From NCBI RefSeq assembly GCF_000699445.3, contig NC_067195.1, positions 58,999,591 through 59,063,590 of the forward strand: a stretch of DNA of 64,000 nt. The letters are read 5' to 3'. This DNA is from Schistosoma haematobium (lineage: Eukaryota; Platyhelminthes; Trematoda; Strigeidida; Schistosomatidae). The translations under genes and the position numbers were made by a program. Positions 1-12,224 of the stretch are shown here, in pieces (within the stretch, counting starts at the first letter, position 1; every line of letters begins with the position of its first letter). The notes under the pieces were generated by a model. It was not told the DNA's origin. It saw nothing but the letters and a program-made list of their open reading frames with translations, and did not search any database.

Positions 1-599
1 GAGGGTAATACTAAGAATAATTAGGAAAACGTTATTGAAGAGAATATATTCTGTCCAGCATATTTCGTTTGTAGTTAATTAATATCGTGTTGTTTGGTCC
101 CCAATGTCAACTGATTTTTAACTATTAAGTTGTATTGCGACTACCAATTCCCCTGCATTGACATCATCTTAGTCTTGGAAGTGGTGATTCTGATCGTAAA
201 TCTTCATGATGCAAACTCAAGTCTTATATCAAATATTAATTCTTTAAGGAGTACAAACGTATTGTTCTAATAAAAGTCAACTATTATATAAAAAAACACA
301 AATTCCCATTGATTTCATGTAACCAACTAGTGTCAGATGTGATTACATCTTTTCATTTTAAAATATATCATAAGTTATTTAAGGTATTAACTAGTGGTAA
401 GATATACTTCCTTAATTTACTTTTTATGATTATATAATGTTTTACCGAGTGCATGTACTTATAACCGTTTAAATATTATAGACTTTGTCTAACATTACTC
501 AAAGTAGGTAGGATGACAGACGCAACATTATTGAATACTTCAACGTATTTATATGAAATGTTTCAGTTTTTCATATGTTATGTTGATCAAATTATTATT

Positions 600-750
600 T
601 AATGGTTGAATTCATGAGTCAATTAAAGCTAGACCACCATAGAAAACCTGGAAGCATTTGACGGCCTTCTCGTTCTAGTATGGAACTCCTCAGCAGTGCA
701 CAGCCACAAGCCCGCTCGTGGGAGGTCCTGGTTTCGAATTGATAGAAATG
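600..750 (-). mobile_element. SINE-A copy, degraded
   Basis: Minus-strand copy of the tRNA-headed ribozyme SINE called family A here. The tail and hammerhead region are readable (ribozyme remnant 654-699). The GAAA core and the tRNA-like part are damaged. Confidence 0.8.
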
Positions 751-1034
751 AGAGTCCAATGTTTAAGCTGGCTTACTGACAATAGAAGTTGATTATTTTT
801 CTTCAAAATGATCAAGTGTATACTGACTTGTGACAAGTTTTTATCTTAAGATAAAGTGGTGTTTTCAATGTTCTCGAAGTATCTGAAATGTATTCCATTG
901 AAATTTTGAAAATCTATTCTTCTTATAACGTATAGCTGATATTACAATTACCATATATCCAATACCTCATTTCAGTATGGATTAACATATCTACAGAATA
1001 CAAAATAGGTTTCTAATTATTATCCAATCAGCCT

Positions 1035-1318
1035 CCAGCTGAATAAGAGATAAAGAAACGACGCTGGAAGTAGATATGACACAAATTACGGAAGTCGTCA
1101 GACCACGTCACAAAGCAAGCACTAACTTGGAATCCTGAAGGAAAACGAAAAGAGGAAGATCAAAGAGTACACTGCGCTGGGAATTGGAAGCAGACATGAA
1201 AAGGATGGATAGCAACTGGAAAGAACTGGAAAGGAGTGCCTAGGACAGAGTTAGATGAAGAATGCTGGTGGGTGGCCTATGTTTCGTGACGAGGGTTGAC
1301 AGGCGTAAGTAAGTAATT
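1035..1318 (+). mobile_element. RTE-like LINE 3' end, (AAGT)n tail
   Basis: A 5'-truncated non-LTR element, lineage 1. A broken frame gives the usual C-terminal basic region (K-R-R-W-K-x, GKRKRG), then a conserved 3' end and a short GTAAGTAAGT tail. Frameshifts and stops show it is dead. Confidence 0.75.
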
Positions 1319-1705
1319 AATTCTCCAATGGTGTGTTTAACGACCAGTAGTCCTGGTCACGTGCATCTAATCAACTAAGTTTATGTTGCTAGTCTGAAAG
1401 CAGGTTTTAAAACTAATCTAGCTTACAAAAAATCCAGATCAGAGACTTAAACACCTTAGAAACGGTAGGAGTTTATTATTTTAAACTTGATTTGTACGTT
1501 AAGAATAATATGTCCTAAATTCCACCCGACCTTGATCCTAAACACCAACAATAATAATATATCTTTATTAGTTTTACATGTTATTATCTCTTATTTACCC
1601 TTAAGAATTCTGAAATGGATAGTTGCTTTTCACCTGTAATCTATATTCACTCTACTGTTTGGTGTTATCGATTGATCCATTAATTAGTACTTTTGTGTTA
1701 ATTCA

Positions 1706-1805
1706 ATAGTTGAGATCATGAATCAATTGATGCTAGATCATCATGGAAAACCTGGAAGCACTGGACGGCCGTTTCGTCCTGTTTTGAGACTCCTCAGCCG
1801 TGTCA
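1706..1805 (-). mobile_element. SINE-A fragment
   Basis: Tail plus hammerhead only (1758-1803); the sense 5' end stops just inside stem I, so the tRNA-like head is missing. Confidence 0.8.
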
Positions 1806-1904
1806 CCTGTTACCTGTGTTAATTGTTAATTCATTCCATCATTCTTTTTTGAATAATGTAATGTCATTTTATTTTACTAAATCTTAATGTCTGCAACCAA
1901 CTTA

Positions 1905-2115
1905 ATTTAACCAAACGTGACTCAATATTTATAGTCAAACCGAAAATAAGTTAGACACGTAATAATTAACACGCATACTATTATATAAAAACAATCAAGG
2001 TAAAGAAACTAATACGTAGCAAAGTTATTATTTAGCGTAAGAAGAATGAATAAATAGGTCTGTCCAGAAGATAGAATAACTTATGTTGGCTTGACATAGT
2101 ACCAGCCACTGCACT
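1905..2115. repeat. Unclassified dispersed repeat
   Basis: Resembles 38335-38525, sharing blocks such as ATATAAAAACA.TCAAG, GAATGAATAAA, GGCTGTCC and GGCTTGACATA in the same order. At the second site it sits right beside a solo LTR. No coding potential seen. Confidence 0.4.
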
Positions 2116-2219
2116 GAAATATTTTCTCACTGTATTTTTTTACAAAATAAATAACAAGTATTTAAACAAAAAAATATAGATGAAACAAGGGAATTGAAAA
2201 CAGTCAATCCCTTTGATAA

Positions 2220-2611
2220 ATTTCGATAACGCAATGAGAAGACGAAGTTTTTCAGATTGAGACTGATTATAAGGTTGACATCAAATCAGCATTTGTAATG
2301 TTATACAAAAGCCTTCAAGAACGTATACTAAGGTTTATTGAAGCCTTGTCTATACAGAAACTGAAACACACAATTTGTTCTTACCCTTAACCTACCCTGA
2401 TAATACTGATTTATTATACAGACTGGTAATCACATTGTTTTTGTGTACTTTCTTATTATTATTTCTTACCTTTAACCTGTCTAGTTGATCTTTTAATTTC
2501 CGTATAGAAATGTCTTAACAAGTATATATGTGGTCAGATTGTTGGAAATGTATTGCGCAAATATACCACATAATTCTGATAAACTTCGTCTTCTCATTGC
2601 ATTATCGAAAT
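2220..2611. repeat. Pair of 36-bp inverted repeats (possible small transposon)
   Basis: Arms at 2220-2255 and 2576-2611 are inverted copies matching at 34 of 36 positions and enclose 320 bp of AT-rich non-coding DNA. This could be the terminal inverted repeats of a non-autonomous DNA element. No clear target-site duplication was seen. Confidence 0.55.
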
Positions 2612-2777
2612 AAGGGAAGTTTTAATTTTATGTTCCTTAACCAAATAGTATCTAACAGCTTGAAATTGTCAAAATTTGGTCAACATGTAATCAGAACGGG
2701 TTTTGTGGAGATATTAGAAATTTCACAGGTTGATTTCATGAGTCAATTGAAGCTAGACCACCATGGAAAACCTGGAA

Positions 2778-2823
2778 GCACTGTACGGACGTTTCGTCCT
2801 ATACTGAGACTCCTCAGCAGTGC
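2778..2823 (-). ncRNA. Hammerhead ribozyme (SINE-A)
   Basis: 46 nt. Stem I GCACUG/CAGUGC, core CUGAGGA, a stem II hairpin, GAAA, then stem III ACG-UC-CGU with cleavage after GUA. All core positions are intact. Stem III of three pairs with a two-base loop is the minimal form known from retroelement hammerheads. Confidence 0.8.
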
Positions 2824-2883
2824 GCATCCACGACCCCGCACCCTGCGGGATTCGAACACAGGACCTACTGGTTTCGTGGATGC

Positions 2884-2929
2884 GCACTGCTGAGGACTCC
2901 CATACTAGGACGAAACGGTCGTCCAGTGC
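2884..2929 (+). ncRNA. Hammerhead ribozyme (SINE-A), stem II base mutated
   Basis: Stem I and GAAA are intact and the core reads CUGAGGA. The first stem II base is C instead of G, so the closing pair is lost and activity is doubtful. Faces the ribozyme at 2778-2823. Confidence 0.7.
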
Positions 2930-3339
2930 TTCCATGTTTATCATTAATAATAATACTGATAATAATAAATAGATAGATTATCAGAACTTGATATGTAAAA
3001 ATTAAATATATGAAATATATACTCAAGTTATTTAATTTAAACAAAAGATAGAAATTATTACTACTGAATTTGTTAAACACTACATGAACTCTATGGGGTA
3101 TAGTTTTTCATTTAAATTATTAAAATGTTCATTAATTATATTGTTTAATTATAGATTAGATTAAATTATAGTTTGTTGAATTTCATAAACATATTTTTGT
3201 GAAGTCGGTATCTTTGATCTGTGATTAGAAATCTTGTTAACTTTTTCTGTGTATACAATTTGAAAACAATTTAGTATGTGTAAAATATTATTTTCATCCA
3301 CTTAACAATCATTCTTAAAATAGGAAACTATATTTATTT

Positions 3340-3800
3340 GGTGTTGTTAGCTTCTATTTTCCCATTGTTGTCATAGTCTGCAATTGATCAATCTTTTGTT
3401 GACATATGTGCATCTTGTGTGGATCGCTTCGATAATGCCTCAAGTCATAAGTATTATAAGCAAAGATGGATGAATAGTGGCTAGCAGTGGGATCCAGGAT
3501 GCACGTCTTGTCTTATTTGGGACTGGCCATCCGGATGTATCTGCATCCCAGAGTTGATATTCACTCCCGGACTCGAAACCATTACCGTTCGTTTCAAACG
3601 CCATCTCGTTATCCATTTAGCTACCGAGTCCTAACAGCCACATGCTTGTGCAATAAGGTGAAGTTTACATTCAATTTGTGTTCTTTGCTTGTATCTTCCT
3701 ATTGTTCCGAAGAGAATATAAACTCTGGGATACAGGTATATCCAGGTGATGATTCCCAAATAGGACGAGACGCGCATCCTGAATTCCACTGCTAGATTAA
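3340..3800. mobile_element. Sm-alpha SINE, inverted composite
   Basis: A minus-strand arm (3340-3707) covers about one full unit, including the tRNA-like head (box B and box A complements) and a degraded ribozyme. A plus-strand arm (3708-3796) carries the end of the head and a second ribozyme remnant (GAAA changed to GAGA). Confidence 0.8.
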
Positions 3801-3884
3801 ATGTCAATAAAATAAATGTAATCATATTAGAAACTTTTTGTCCACTTTTTTTAAAGTTTCATAATAATGTCCACATGTAATTAG

Positions 3885-3985
3885 ATAATTAAATTCATTA
3901 TTCAGTTAAAGTTAAAGCACCATGAAAAACTTGGAAACACTAGACTGCTGTTTCGTCCCAGTTCGGATCTGCTCAACAGTTTGGT
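3885..3985 (-). mobile_element. SINE-A fragment, degraded
   Basis: Tail and mutated hammerhead region only; many transitions. Confidence 0.65.
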
Positions 3986-5777
3986 TAATCTAATTGTACA
4001 AAACTAATACACATTTCTATTTTTTCTTAAAATGTTTAAATGTTTCATATGTTACGACTTATCCAAATATATCGAAGAATTCGTCTATTGTAATAGCAAT
4101 ACGATAATGCATGGATTAAGTTTTTTAACAATCTGTATTGATTTTCTCCAGAAATACTTTAAATACTATTTAGGTGACAGATCGGGTGTACGATTATAGA
4201 GAAGTGATTTCTGAAGAACTATGTCTTATTTATTATTTGCCTTAAAAATTATATTCTCTATGCTTTACTAATGACAAATATTAACAGATCTAGTCTGTGA
4301 CGTACGATTATTTTTAAAATTTTTGGCGTCAATCATATGACAGAATGTTATGTTAGCAATTCTTTTGAAGATTGTATCATTTTCTTACAACATTTGCGTA
4401 GAATACAAAAGAATTCATTAGTATGATATTCTAAGTATTTCTGAACATTTTTGACTTTACACTATTTGTTAGCTTGTTTTATTCAAAGTAACAAGTCACC
4501 TTGACAATTTTTGTCAAATTTACAAACGTAACAGTTGTGAAATGGTGAATTTTTGTTTTATAGTTAGGTAATGAAAAATATGATATAATGTTTAGGAGAT
4601 TGAGTGATTTTTCCTCACAAAAGTAGACCAAGACTTGTACTCGTCAAATTTTAACTCTTTCATTCCGTGAAGTTTAAGAATTATTTTAGACCAAAATATA
4701 AGGAAGTTTTTAATAATCCTCTCTAAAAAAAATTGTAACAAAGGTATTGTAAAAGTAATGCCAATCTTCAAGTGGGTTTAAAATCGATTTTACTTATAGT
4801 TTTCATCTTGGAATAAATAATCTAATCATGGATGAACTTGGGAAGTGTTAATAGTTAATTTTCATGACAAAACACTTAGATAATTTTATTAACAGACAAA
4901 ACATTTTTGTTCATACGTTACTGTCGAGGTCAATAATATTTCAACAACTACATCTGATGAATGATAGCATCTTGTATGGCCATCTTAATATCATACATGC
5001 AACCATATATACACCCTAAACCACAAATGTTTAATAGGTAAGTGGATCGTAGTCACTTAGTAACGGAGTTACAAACATAACAAAGATCATCAACATAACA
5101 TATCAGGTGGACTGAAATAGTCCGAATTAACATCCTAAATCTAAATAGTTTATTCATAGACGTGAGTGCTTTTATTTCAATCCCGATCGAAAAATGAGTA
5201 CACACTTTTAGGAAGGTAATTACTGTGACCGAGCAGTTATCCCCTGACTTTAATTTTCTAATGGTTTGTTAGTGTATGATATACAGTATCTTTTAATCGA
5301 CCAGCATATTTATATAACAACTAAGCAAAGATTTTGGTCTAAGTAACAGATCTATCACCTCTATGAACGTACCAGAAAAGTTTGAATCAGTACTGCAAAA
5401 AATCACATAATTCATCTTCCAGAACTATTGTCTTAAAAAATAACGGAATAAGTAAAAGAAAAACCGTTTAAACTTTTGGAAAAATCTACAAAAGAAACAT
5501 AAATCAAACGGTAGCAGACACAGTGTTGATGGTTTCATAAAAAGTCCTATATGATGTTATGGTTTATCTAAAAGGAACTAGGTAATATCGGATGTCAGAT
5601 ATGTTATTTGCCTGATCATTTCAATAATAAAAGCTGTCCTCAAAGTAAATATATCCCAACTATACACCGAAATATAATTGTTACTAAAATTTATGAAGAA
5701 TCTTAGTTATATATTTTTATAAAGATTAAAATACATTAAATACTGCTGACAAATGTCGCATATTATGCAATCAATAT

Positions 5778-6165
5778 GTCAGTCAGTCAACAACGTAAGA
5801 CTTCGTACGTACGTACATCAGTTCAAGTTGGCATACCACATTAGCACAGTGATAGAATTGTCAATTCAATTCCCAAAGTGGCAAAGATAGTAAAAGTATA
5901 AGCAGTTATCGGAAAGATTAGGGTGTGAATGTGTTATTCAAAGAGTATGATCCAGTAAAATACATTCGGATAAAGAAAAAAAAGGGACATGAAGAATTAA
6001 GAAGATTAGAATCTTGGAGAACACAAAGAATATGTGCACTTGCGTCATTGCAAACGATTTTGAGCCATGTCATTCAAGATCTCTAACCATCGGTTGCTAT
6101 CGTCTCGCGGATCTCAACCAAGTAGTTTAAACTTACCAACATGTCTCAGTTCACTCGTATGTATG
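5778..6165 (-). mobile_element. RTE-like LINE 3' end, (ACTG)n tail
   Basis: Minus-strand 3' region of LINE lineage 2, closely matching 57592-57960: the same shared 3' terminal block and a CAGTCAGT tail at its left end. Non-coding remnant. Confidence 0.7.
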
Positions 6166-7241
6166 TAATATTTTGTTGATTAATAACTGATTTATCAAAT
6201 TTTCTATGATTCAAATCATTCTACGCTTCAGATACTTTTCATTTAAACAAGATATTCACATGGTGATTTTTAACAATGTTTTTTTTCCTTTCTAACCGTA
6301 ATTCAATCAGTAGATTGATACATATAATCTGCATCTATTTTTTTTTCTTCAACAATAATCTTTCTTTTTTCACTATCTTACAATCTAATTCTCTTATTTT
6401 TTTTCCCCTCGTTCTAACGGAAATATTCTGTAATTAGTTTGATGAATAAATGTATAACAATAACGATATCATAACAATATTGTGTACATTATATTCATTT
6501 CGACACTGGCTATTTATCTATACATTAGTGAAAAATGTGTTTATTCAACTGTGATCATTCTCATCTGTTTCTTTCATTTCGCATGAGCATGCAAACTCAC
6601 TTACACATGTGCATACAGATACACACACACACATAATGAAGGATTAAAACAATCAAAAATATATTTCTCATTATTATTATGATTATTACATTCCTTGAAA
6701 ACAAGAAAAAATTGTTATTCAGTTCAATGATTTAGAAATAAGAAGTAAAAAAAAAAGAAAAAAAATCAGAAAAGAGTTTTATGAAGCGAATATTGAAATG
6801 AGCAAGTATATTCACTTGATATGTAATACAAAATGAAAAAAAAATAGAGAAAAAGGAACAAGAAATATACTACACTCAAGAAGAAGGAGAAGAAGAAGAT
6901 ACATAGAGTTATTTAAAGAAAAGATATGATTACATAAGTGTTGTTTTTTGACAATATATTTGTGACCTATTAACACTCTATAAAATAATTAAGTTTAAAA
7001 CAATTGAAGGCATCTTAATAATTGGACATACTTATTCTTTTAGAAGTTTATAAAACAACATGATAAAATACTTAAAATTATTTGCATGACTAACATTTAC
7101 TTACATAATTGAATGTAATACCTTTAAATTTCATGGTCAATAACAATTAAGTGTCAATGAAATTCATTTAAGCGTTTAAATGTATCATTTGATTGAATTT
7201 TATAAATAACTATTATTACATTGAGTATTACTGAATGGATA
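6166..7241. other. AT-rich non-coding stretch
   Basis: Poly-A and poly-T runs, a short CA run near 6620 and GAA-rich tracts near 6880. No exon, RNA gene or repeat family recognised. Confidence 0.5.
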
Positions 7242-7253
7242 TTGAAATAAATG

Positions 7254-7255
<2 letters not shown>

Positions 7256-7290
<35 letters not shown>

Positions 7291-7632
7291 AGCCTGTTAC
7301 TCCTCGTGGAGAAGCACAGGTTGCCCACCAATACTCTCCATCCAACATTGTCCTGGACAATCCTTTCCAGTTCTTTTCAGTTGTTATTCATCCCGACGTA
7401 ATGTGTTGTTTGACATTTCATATTTCCTCTCCCCTTCTTGATTCCACGTTAGGGCTTGCTTCGTGATGCAGTCTAGTGATTTGCGTAATGTATATCCTAT
7501 CCATTTCCATCGTCTTTTCCAAATTTCCTCTTTAGCTGGAAGTTGGTTTGTTCTCTCCCACAGTAGGCTGTTGATGATGGTATCCGGCCAATGGATGTTG
7601 AGTATTTTGCGTAGACAACTATTTATAAATAC
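7256..7632 (-). mobile_element. RTE-like LINE, 5'-truncated insertion with 14-bp TSD
   Basis: Begins (at its 3' end, left side) with a long (ACTT)n complement of the (AAGT)n tail and runs into the C-terminal coding part. It is flanked by identical TTGAAATAAATGTT at 7242-7255 and 7633-7646. This is the normal mark of target-primed insertion by this lineage and a useful contrast to the odd insertions elsewhere. Confidence 0.85.
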
Positions 7633-7724
7633 TTGAAATAAATGTTATATTGACGAAAATTCAGTCAACTTCATATGATATATTTTTGTAGAATGCTAAG
7701 GTTTAAAATTAAACAAATAGCAGT

Positions 7725-7812
7725 GAACTGAATTTAGATGAGGACTCATTGGAAAACTAAAAGTGTGTTGAAGCTTGTATCGTTGTAGTTTCGAACTCCT
7801 CAGTATTACGTC
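7725..7812 (-). mobile_element. SINE-A remnant, strongly decayed
   Basis: Recognisable only by the order of tail, GTTTCG and ACTCCTCAG blocks. Confidence 0.45.
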
Positions 7813-8212
7813 CATTTACATAATAATAATAATAAACATGACCGTAACTATGTTAACTAATATTGCATGACATTTTATGGTCCTTTGATTTATTGTTAAT
7901 GAACTATATTTTTACTTATATTCCACCTTAAGTAATTTACCAGCAAGTTAGATATATGAAAGATATTGTTGATATTGTTGAATGATCTTAACTTATTTTA
8001 TGTTTCCATACACATCAAAGAATTTTCATATAAATTCCATCATCAAACAAAAGTAAATAAAAATTAATTTCAACACTTTTCCTAATAAAAACTGAATTAT
8101 TGTTATTCAGTGTTTGAAGGTAATCGGTCGATAATTTTGAACATGATGTTTCAGAGTAATCAGCACTCGTAATCTAGGCAGGTATATTTTCCATCGTAGG
8201 TCAAATAATAAT

Positions 8213-8600
8213 CTTTGAATATTTCCTTGGAGAATTCACGTTATTAAATCATATTCACGCTTGATTCTTTATTATGCAAATTAAAACTACATATCCAAAG
8301 ACATCGTATTTATTCATAAATTAATATTATTATTCATAGATTTCATACAATAACAGTGAATTAATATCATTTGAAGTTATTTTCTAGTTAATGATTTTAA
8401 TTAAATGAACAAGTTGAGAGATATGATTCAGATTTGTATTTTTATTGAATAAACAATTATTTATCCTGCGTGTGGGTGGGATCGTGGATTGGCACTGTTG
8501 AGGAGTTCCATACCAGAATGAAATGGCTGTTCAATGCTTCCAGGTTTTTCATGTTCGCGCAGTTTTAATTGGCTCATGGATTCAACAATCAAGTTATTTA
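8213..8600 (+). mobile_element. SINE-A copy with upstream AT-rich segment, one arm of an inverted duplication
   Basis: 8213-8556 is nearly identical, in inverse orientation, to 11418-11755. The arm consists of about 260 bp AT-rich DNA followed by a SINE-A ribozyme (8492-8537, with core C3 changed to U). Here the SINE tail continues to about 8600. Confidence 0.8.
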
Positions 8601-9069
8601 TCTTCAGAATCAAATGAATAATTTTATATTATTGATTATTAGCCTCTGGTTATTGTGTGTTACTCCAAACAAAGATCAAAACAGTTAGTTTTTTGATATT
8701 TTTAAAGACTGAATTATTCAATATATTGATCTATTTCAAAAACGTAATATTTTTCATCTATCATTTAATTTAGTATTGTACTATTTTTTAAATGGAAATC
8801 CATATTCATATCCTGTGATTTTCGTTGTTTCATTTATCCAAACTTTTGTAATTTATTTCATTTATTATTGTAGTCATTATCAGTAGTATTATGTACACTC
8901 TCTTACCAATTTCCCATTTTATATAATTCGTTGTCCCTATTATATTTATCCAATTATATCCTTCATAAAAAGCTTGATCAATAAACATTTTCATTCAATT
9001 ATTAGATTTATTTTTACAACATTACACTATTGTCTAATTTCATCACTGTGATAAGTTGATTAAACTGAA

Positions 9070-9542
9070 CATTTAAGTTACTTCAGTGGTTGAAATCACG
9101 AGTCAGTTGAAGCTAGACTACCATGGAAAACATGGAAGCACTGGACAGCCGTTTCATCCTAGTATGGGACTCCTCAACAGTGCGCACCCACGATCCCGCC
9201 TCACAAGATTCGAACACAGGACCTATCAGTCTCGCGCGTGAGCGCTCAACTACCAGATCACTTAGCCGGCCAACATCCAACGGTGTTAATGTTTAACTTC
9301 AACTAATCCACGAAATTTAGCGACACATCTACCATTGTCTTCAGTGAGTTACTATATCAATACAGACCTGGTTGAACTCCACTGGTAACGGCTTCTCACT
9401 AGGACTCCAGGATAAACCTCTTGAAGCCAATCACTAGTGAGCATATATTGATTAATATCAGAAGGAGTTCTGTGGATATTATAGTAATTGAGATCATGAG
9501 TCAATTGAAGCTAGACCACCATGGAAAACCTGGAAGCACTGG
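9070..9542 (-). mobile_element. SINE-A, longer than one unit, 5' end at ribozyme cleavage site
   Basis: Read on the minus strand it starts at CCAGTGC (9542), the base that follows the hammerhead cut. It runs through the SINE tail (…CTTCTGATA), passes directly into the 5' leader, tRNA-like head (box A AAGTGATCTGG region, box B GTTCGAATC), a complete ribozyme (9138-9183), and ends in a second tail. The unit measured between the two GCACTGG blocks is 398 nt. It therefore derives from a tandem or circular template. Confidence 0.85.
9138..9183 (-). ncRNA. Hammerhead ribozyme (SINE-A), C3 mutated
   Basis: Stems I, II and III are all recognisable with GAAA intact. The first core base is U instead of C (UUGAGGA), expected to abolish activity. 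Confidence 0.7.
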
Positions 9543-9937
9543 AAAATAATAAATTTAAAATGTACTAGATTATAATTTCTCTTTTTCATTCAAATTCATT
9601 GTCCATATGACTATTATTATGTTTATTTCTAATTGATGAATATTTTTTTAATCAGTGATAAACTGAGTTTCATTAGTTAGATATATTACTGTTGATAAAG
9701 TTTCAATATAACACATCAACAGATGAAAAAAACTAATAATAATCGAACGATTACACAATAATAAATAGTCACCGTAGAATACTTGATATTTCATATTCAG
9801 TTTTGGTATATTTTGTAATAGAAATATTACGCAATCATTGTTTGTTGATTACTAATATCATCATATTACATTTTGAAATCAATATTAAACTATGAATCCT
9901 GCTTTGATAAAAAAACTATTTTTGTTGTTGTTATTGT

Positions 9938-10222
9938 TGATCCAGCGGAGGAAGAAATCAGGAAGAATCGCTGGATGTGGATAGGACACAAATTCAGAAA
10001 AGCACCGAACCGCGTGACAAGGCAAGCCCTCACCTTGAATCTTCAAGGCCAAAGGAGGAGGGGATGACCACAGGACACACTGCGTAGAGAAATGGCGATA
10101 GACTTGAGAAAAATGAACAAGAATTGGATGGAACTAGAAAAGAAGGCTTAGAAAAGAGTGGAATGGAGAGTGCTGGTCGGCGGCCTATTCCCCATTTGGA
10201 GTAACAAGTGTACGTAAGTAAT
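9938..10222 (+). mobile_element. RTE-like LINE 3' end (lineage 1)
   Basis: C-terminal coding remnant ([17 protein letters not shown] frame, then [12 protein letters not shown]) and the conserved 3' end followed by GTACGTAAGTAA. Frameshifted near 10063. Confidence 0.75.
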
Positions 10223-10854
10223 AAAATCGCTTGAAATGAATATGTATACAACGGTCATATATATATGTCTTTGGAATATATTATCCATATAATAAAATCT
10301 ACATTTATTCTCTTTAGTTTCTGCATCAATTCAGTTATAAAATGAATAAAAATGAAATATAGCACAATCTATTATTTTCTTTATATTCTTACTAATTGCA
10401 AAGTAAAAAAATTGTTTTACTTATTGTTCTAGTGGAAAAGATTTTATTCGATTGTTTGTAGAACATCAGTTTCACTTCAATTTCAACATCTTTGATATAT
10501 ATATACGCGTATATATTTCCAGTAGAATGAGTTTAATTAACTATTACATTCGAAAATGATTATATTTATCATGGAGAAAAGTTAATGAACATTAATAACT
10601 GACATGAATAACCTCATTTCTCTTTTTCTCTAAGAAACCATTGCGAGCATCAAAAAAGAAAAGAGAAAAATTAGTATCCATTTAGATATAACCTAAATGT
10701 ATCCATATATTTTATTATAGTGAATAAATTTTGTAAACGAAATAAAGTCAATGTATATATTTCGAAAAAATTCAGTGAATCTTTTTAAAAATAATGGATC
10801 GTTTGATCATCACTGATTAAATGAAACTGTAAACTCATTAGAAACAAATATGCT

Positions 10855-10902
10855 TACAAATTTGAGATCATGAGTCAATTAAAACTAGACTATCATGGGA
10901 AA
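10855..10902 (-). mobile_element. SINE-A tail fragment
   Basis: Only about 45 bp of the tail (ATGAGTCAATT..AACTAGAC). Confidence 0.6.
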
Positions 10903-10972
10903 TGTTATATCTGAGCGAAGATTAAATCACGAGACATATTAATTGACTAATGTTACTTATATATTCTTATGG

Positions 10973-11415
10973 TGTAACCATTCAATAATTAAACTATGTA
11001 TATTTATATTCCTCTTATTATAAGCTTCATTTTGACCTATAATTTATTATTGTACGCTTTACGGTTCTTAAGCTATGTTCAGTTTATTAACTGCTGCCTC
11101 CTACGTTCAAAGCCACTTTTTGGCTTTGTTTTGTACAAATGTTATTTCCTATTTTATGGTGCCTTGCAGTCTGTTTGATTGATATATAAACTCAGTATGT
11201 CTGAAATAAACGATTCGATTCGATTCATATTGCAGAAGCTGGTATTGTGTTCTGGACTCAAGTGGATGGGCTAGGCGGACATAGGACCAATAAGGACGCT
11301 AGGCTGCTCATACCGGTCGAACGTCATTGGTTTGGCATAGTGCTAAGATTGTATAAATCGTATTTTGATTGGTGGATAAATCACGTGATAAGAAGCCGGA
11401 CATAAAATCATAACA
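10973..11415 (+). repeat. LTR-like repeat, family 2 (copy 1)
   Basis: Begins TGTAAC and ends ATAACA. Contains a TATA-like ATATAAAC and an AATAAA signal at the spacing expected of an LTR. Related copies lie at 36555-36952 and 42715-43148. No internal coding region remains, so these would be solo LTRs. No clear target duplication. Confidence 0.6.
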
Positions 11416-11417
11416 GA

Positions 11418-11755
11418 AAACCTGGAAGCATTGGACAGCCATTTCATCCTGGTATGGAACTCCTCAACAGTGCCAATCCACGATCCCACCCACACGCAGG
11501 ATAAATAATTGTTTATTCAATAAAAATACAAATCTGAATCATATCTCTCAACTTGTTCATTTAATTAAAATCATTAACTAGAAAATAACTTCAAATGATA
11601 TTAATTCACTGTTATTGTATGAAATCTATGAATAATAATATTAATTTATGAATAAATACGATGTCTTTGGATATGTAGTTTTATTCAGCATAATAGGGCA
11701 TCGAGTATGATTATGAATTAATAACATGAGTGAATTCTCCAAAGAAATATTCTAA
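11418..11755 (-). repeat. Inverted duplicate of 8213-8556
   Basis: Same 340 bp as the arm near 8.2 kb, read on the other strand: SINE-A ribozyme region plus AT-rich segment. It starts immediately after an LTR-like repeat and lacks the SINE tail. Confidence 0.8.
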
Positions 11756-11965
11756 GACCTGGAAGCTCTGGACTGCCCATCGGTTTTCGGTCCTAGGTAC
11801 GAATCTCGCGAGGCGAGATTGTTGATGTGCACAGCTGAGGAGTCCTATCATAAGACGAAACGGATGTCTATTGCTTCCAGGTTTTCTATAGTAGTCTAGC
11901 TTCAATTGACTAATGATTTGAACTATTAAAATTACTGTAATATCTACAAAAACCCCTTCTGATAT
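11756..11965 (+). mobile_element. SINE-A copy with small inverted piece
   Basis: A short minus-strand block (11757-11775) is followed by a plus copy with ribozyme (11829-11874; core CUGAGGAG and GAAA kept, stems partly mutated), tail and 3' end near CCCCTTCTGATA. Confidence 0.75.
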
Positions 11966-12224
11966 TAAATTTGTTTACAATTAAATGTCCAACAAATTCT
12001 TGAAATACTTTGGTCATTTTTTTACAAATATTTATTAGTCGTTTATTAGTGATGTCTATCAAACAGCAAGACTTTTACATGAATTATCTCATTTAGAACC
12101 AAATTGACAGTTATGAAATCATTAAATTCAATTAGTCTATTAGTATGATTATAAGAACGTAATTTATTTGGATGATATTGATTCATTTATTCATATTTGA
12201 AATGATATTCGTTTTTATTATGAT

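Larger units (their letters stand above)
2690..2941. mobile_element. SINE-A head-to-head inverted composite
   Basis: A minus-strand copy (about 2690-2875: tail, ribozyme, box B region) meets a plus-strand fragment (about 2876-2941: ribozyme and start of tail). The result is two hammerheads in opposite orientation within 152 bp. Confidence 0.85.

Noticed and set aside
9085..9300. True tRNA gene in the SINE head (box A and box B present)
   Set aside because: No cloverleaf with paired acceptor and anticodon arms; it is a tRNA-derived promoter inside a repeat.
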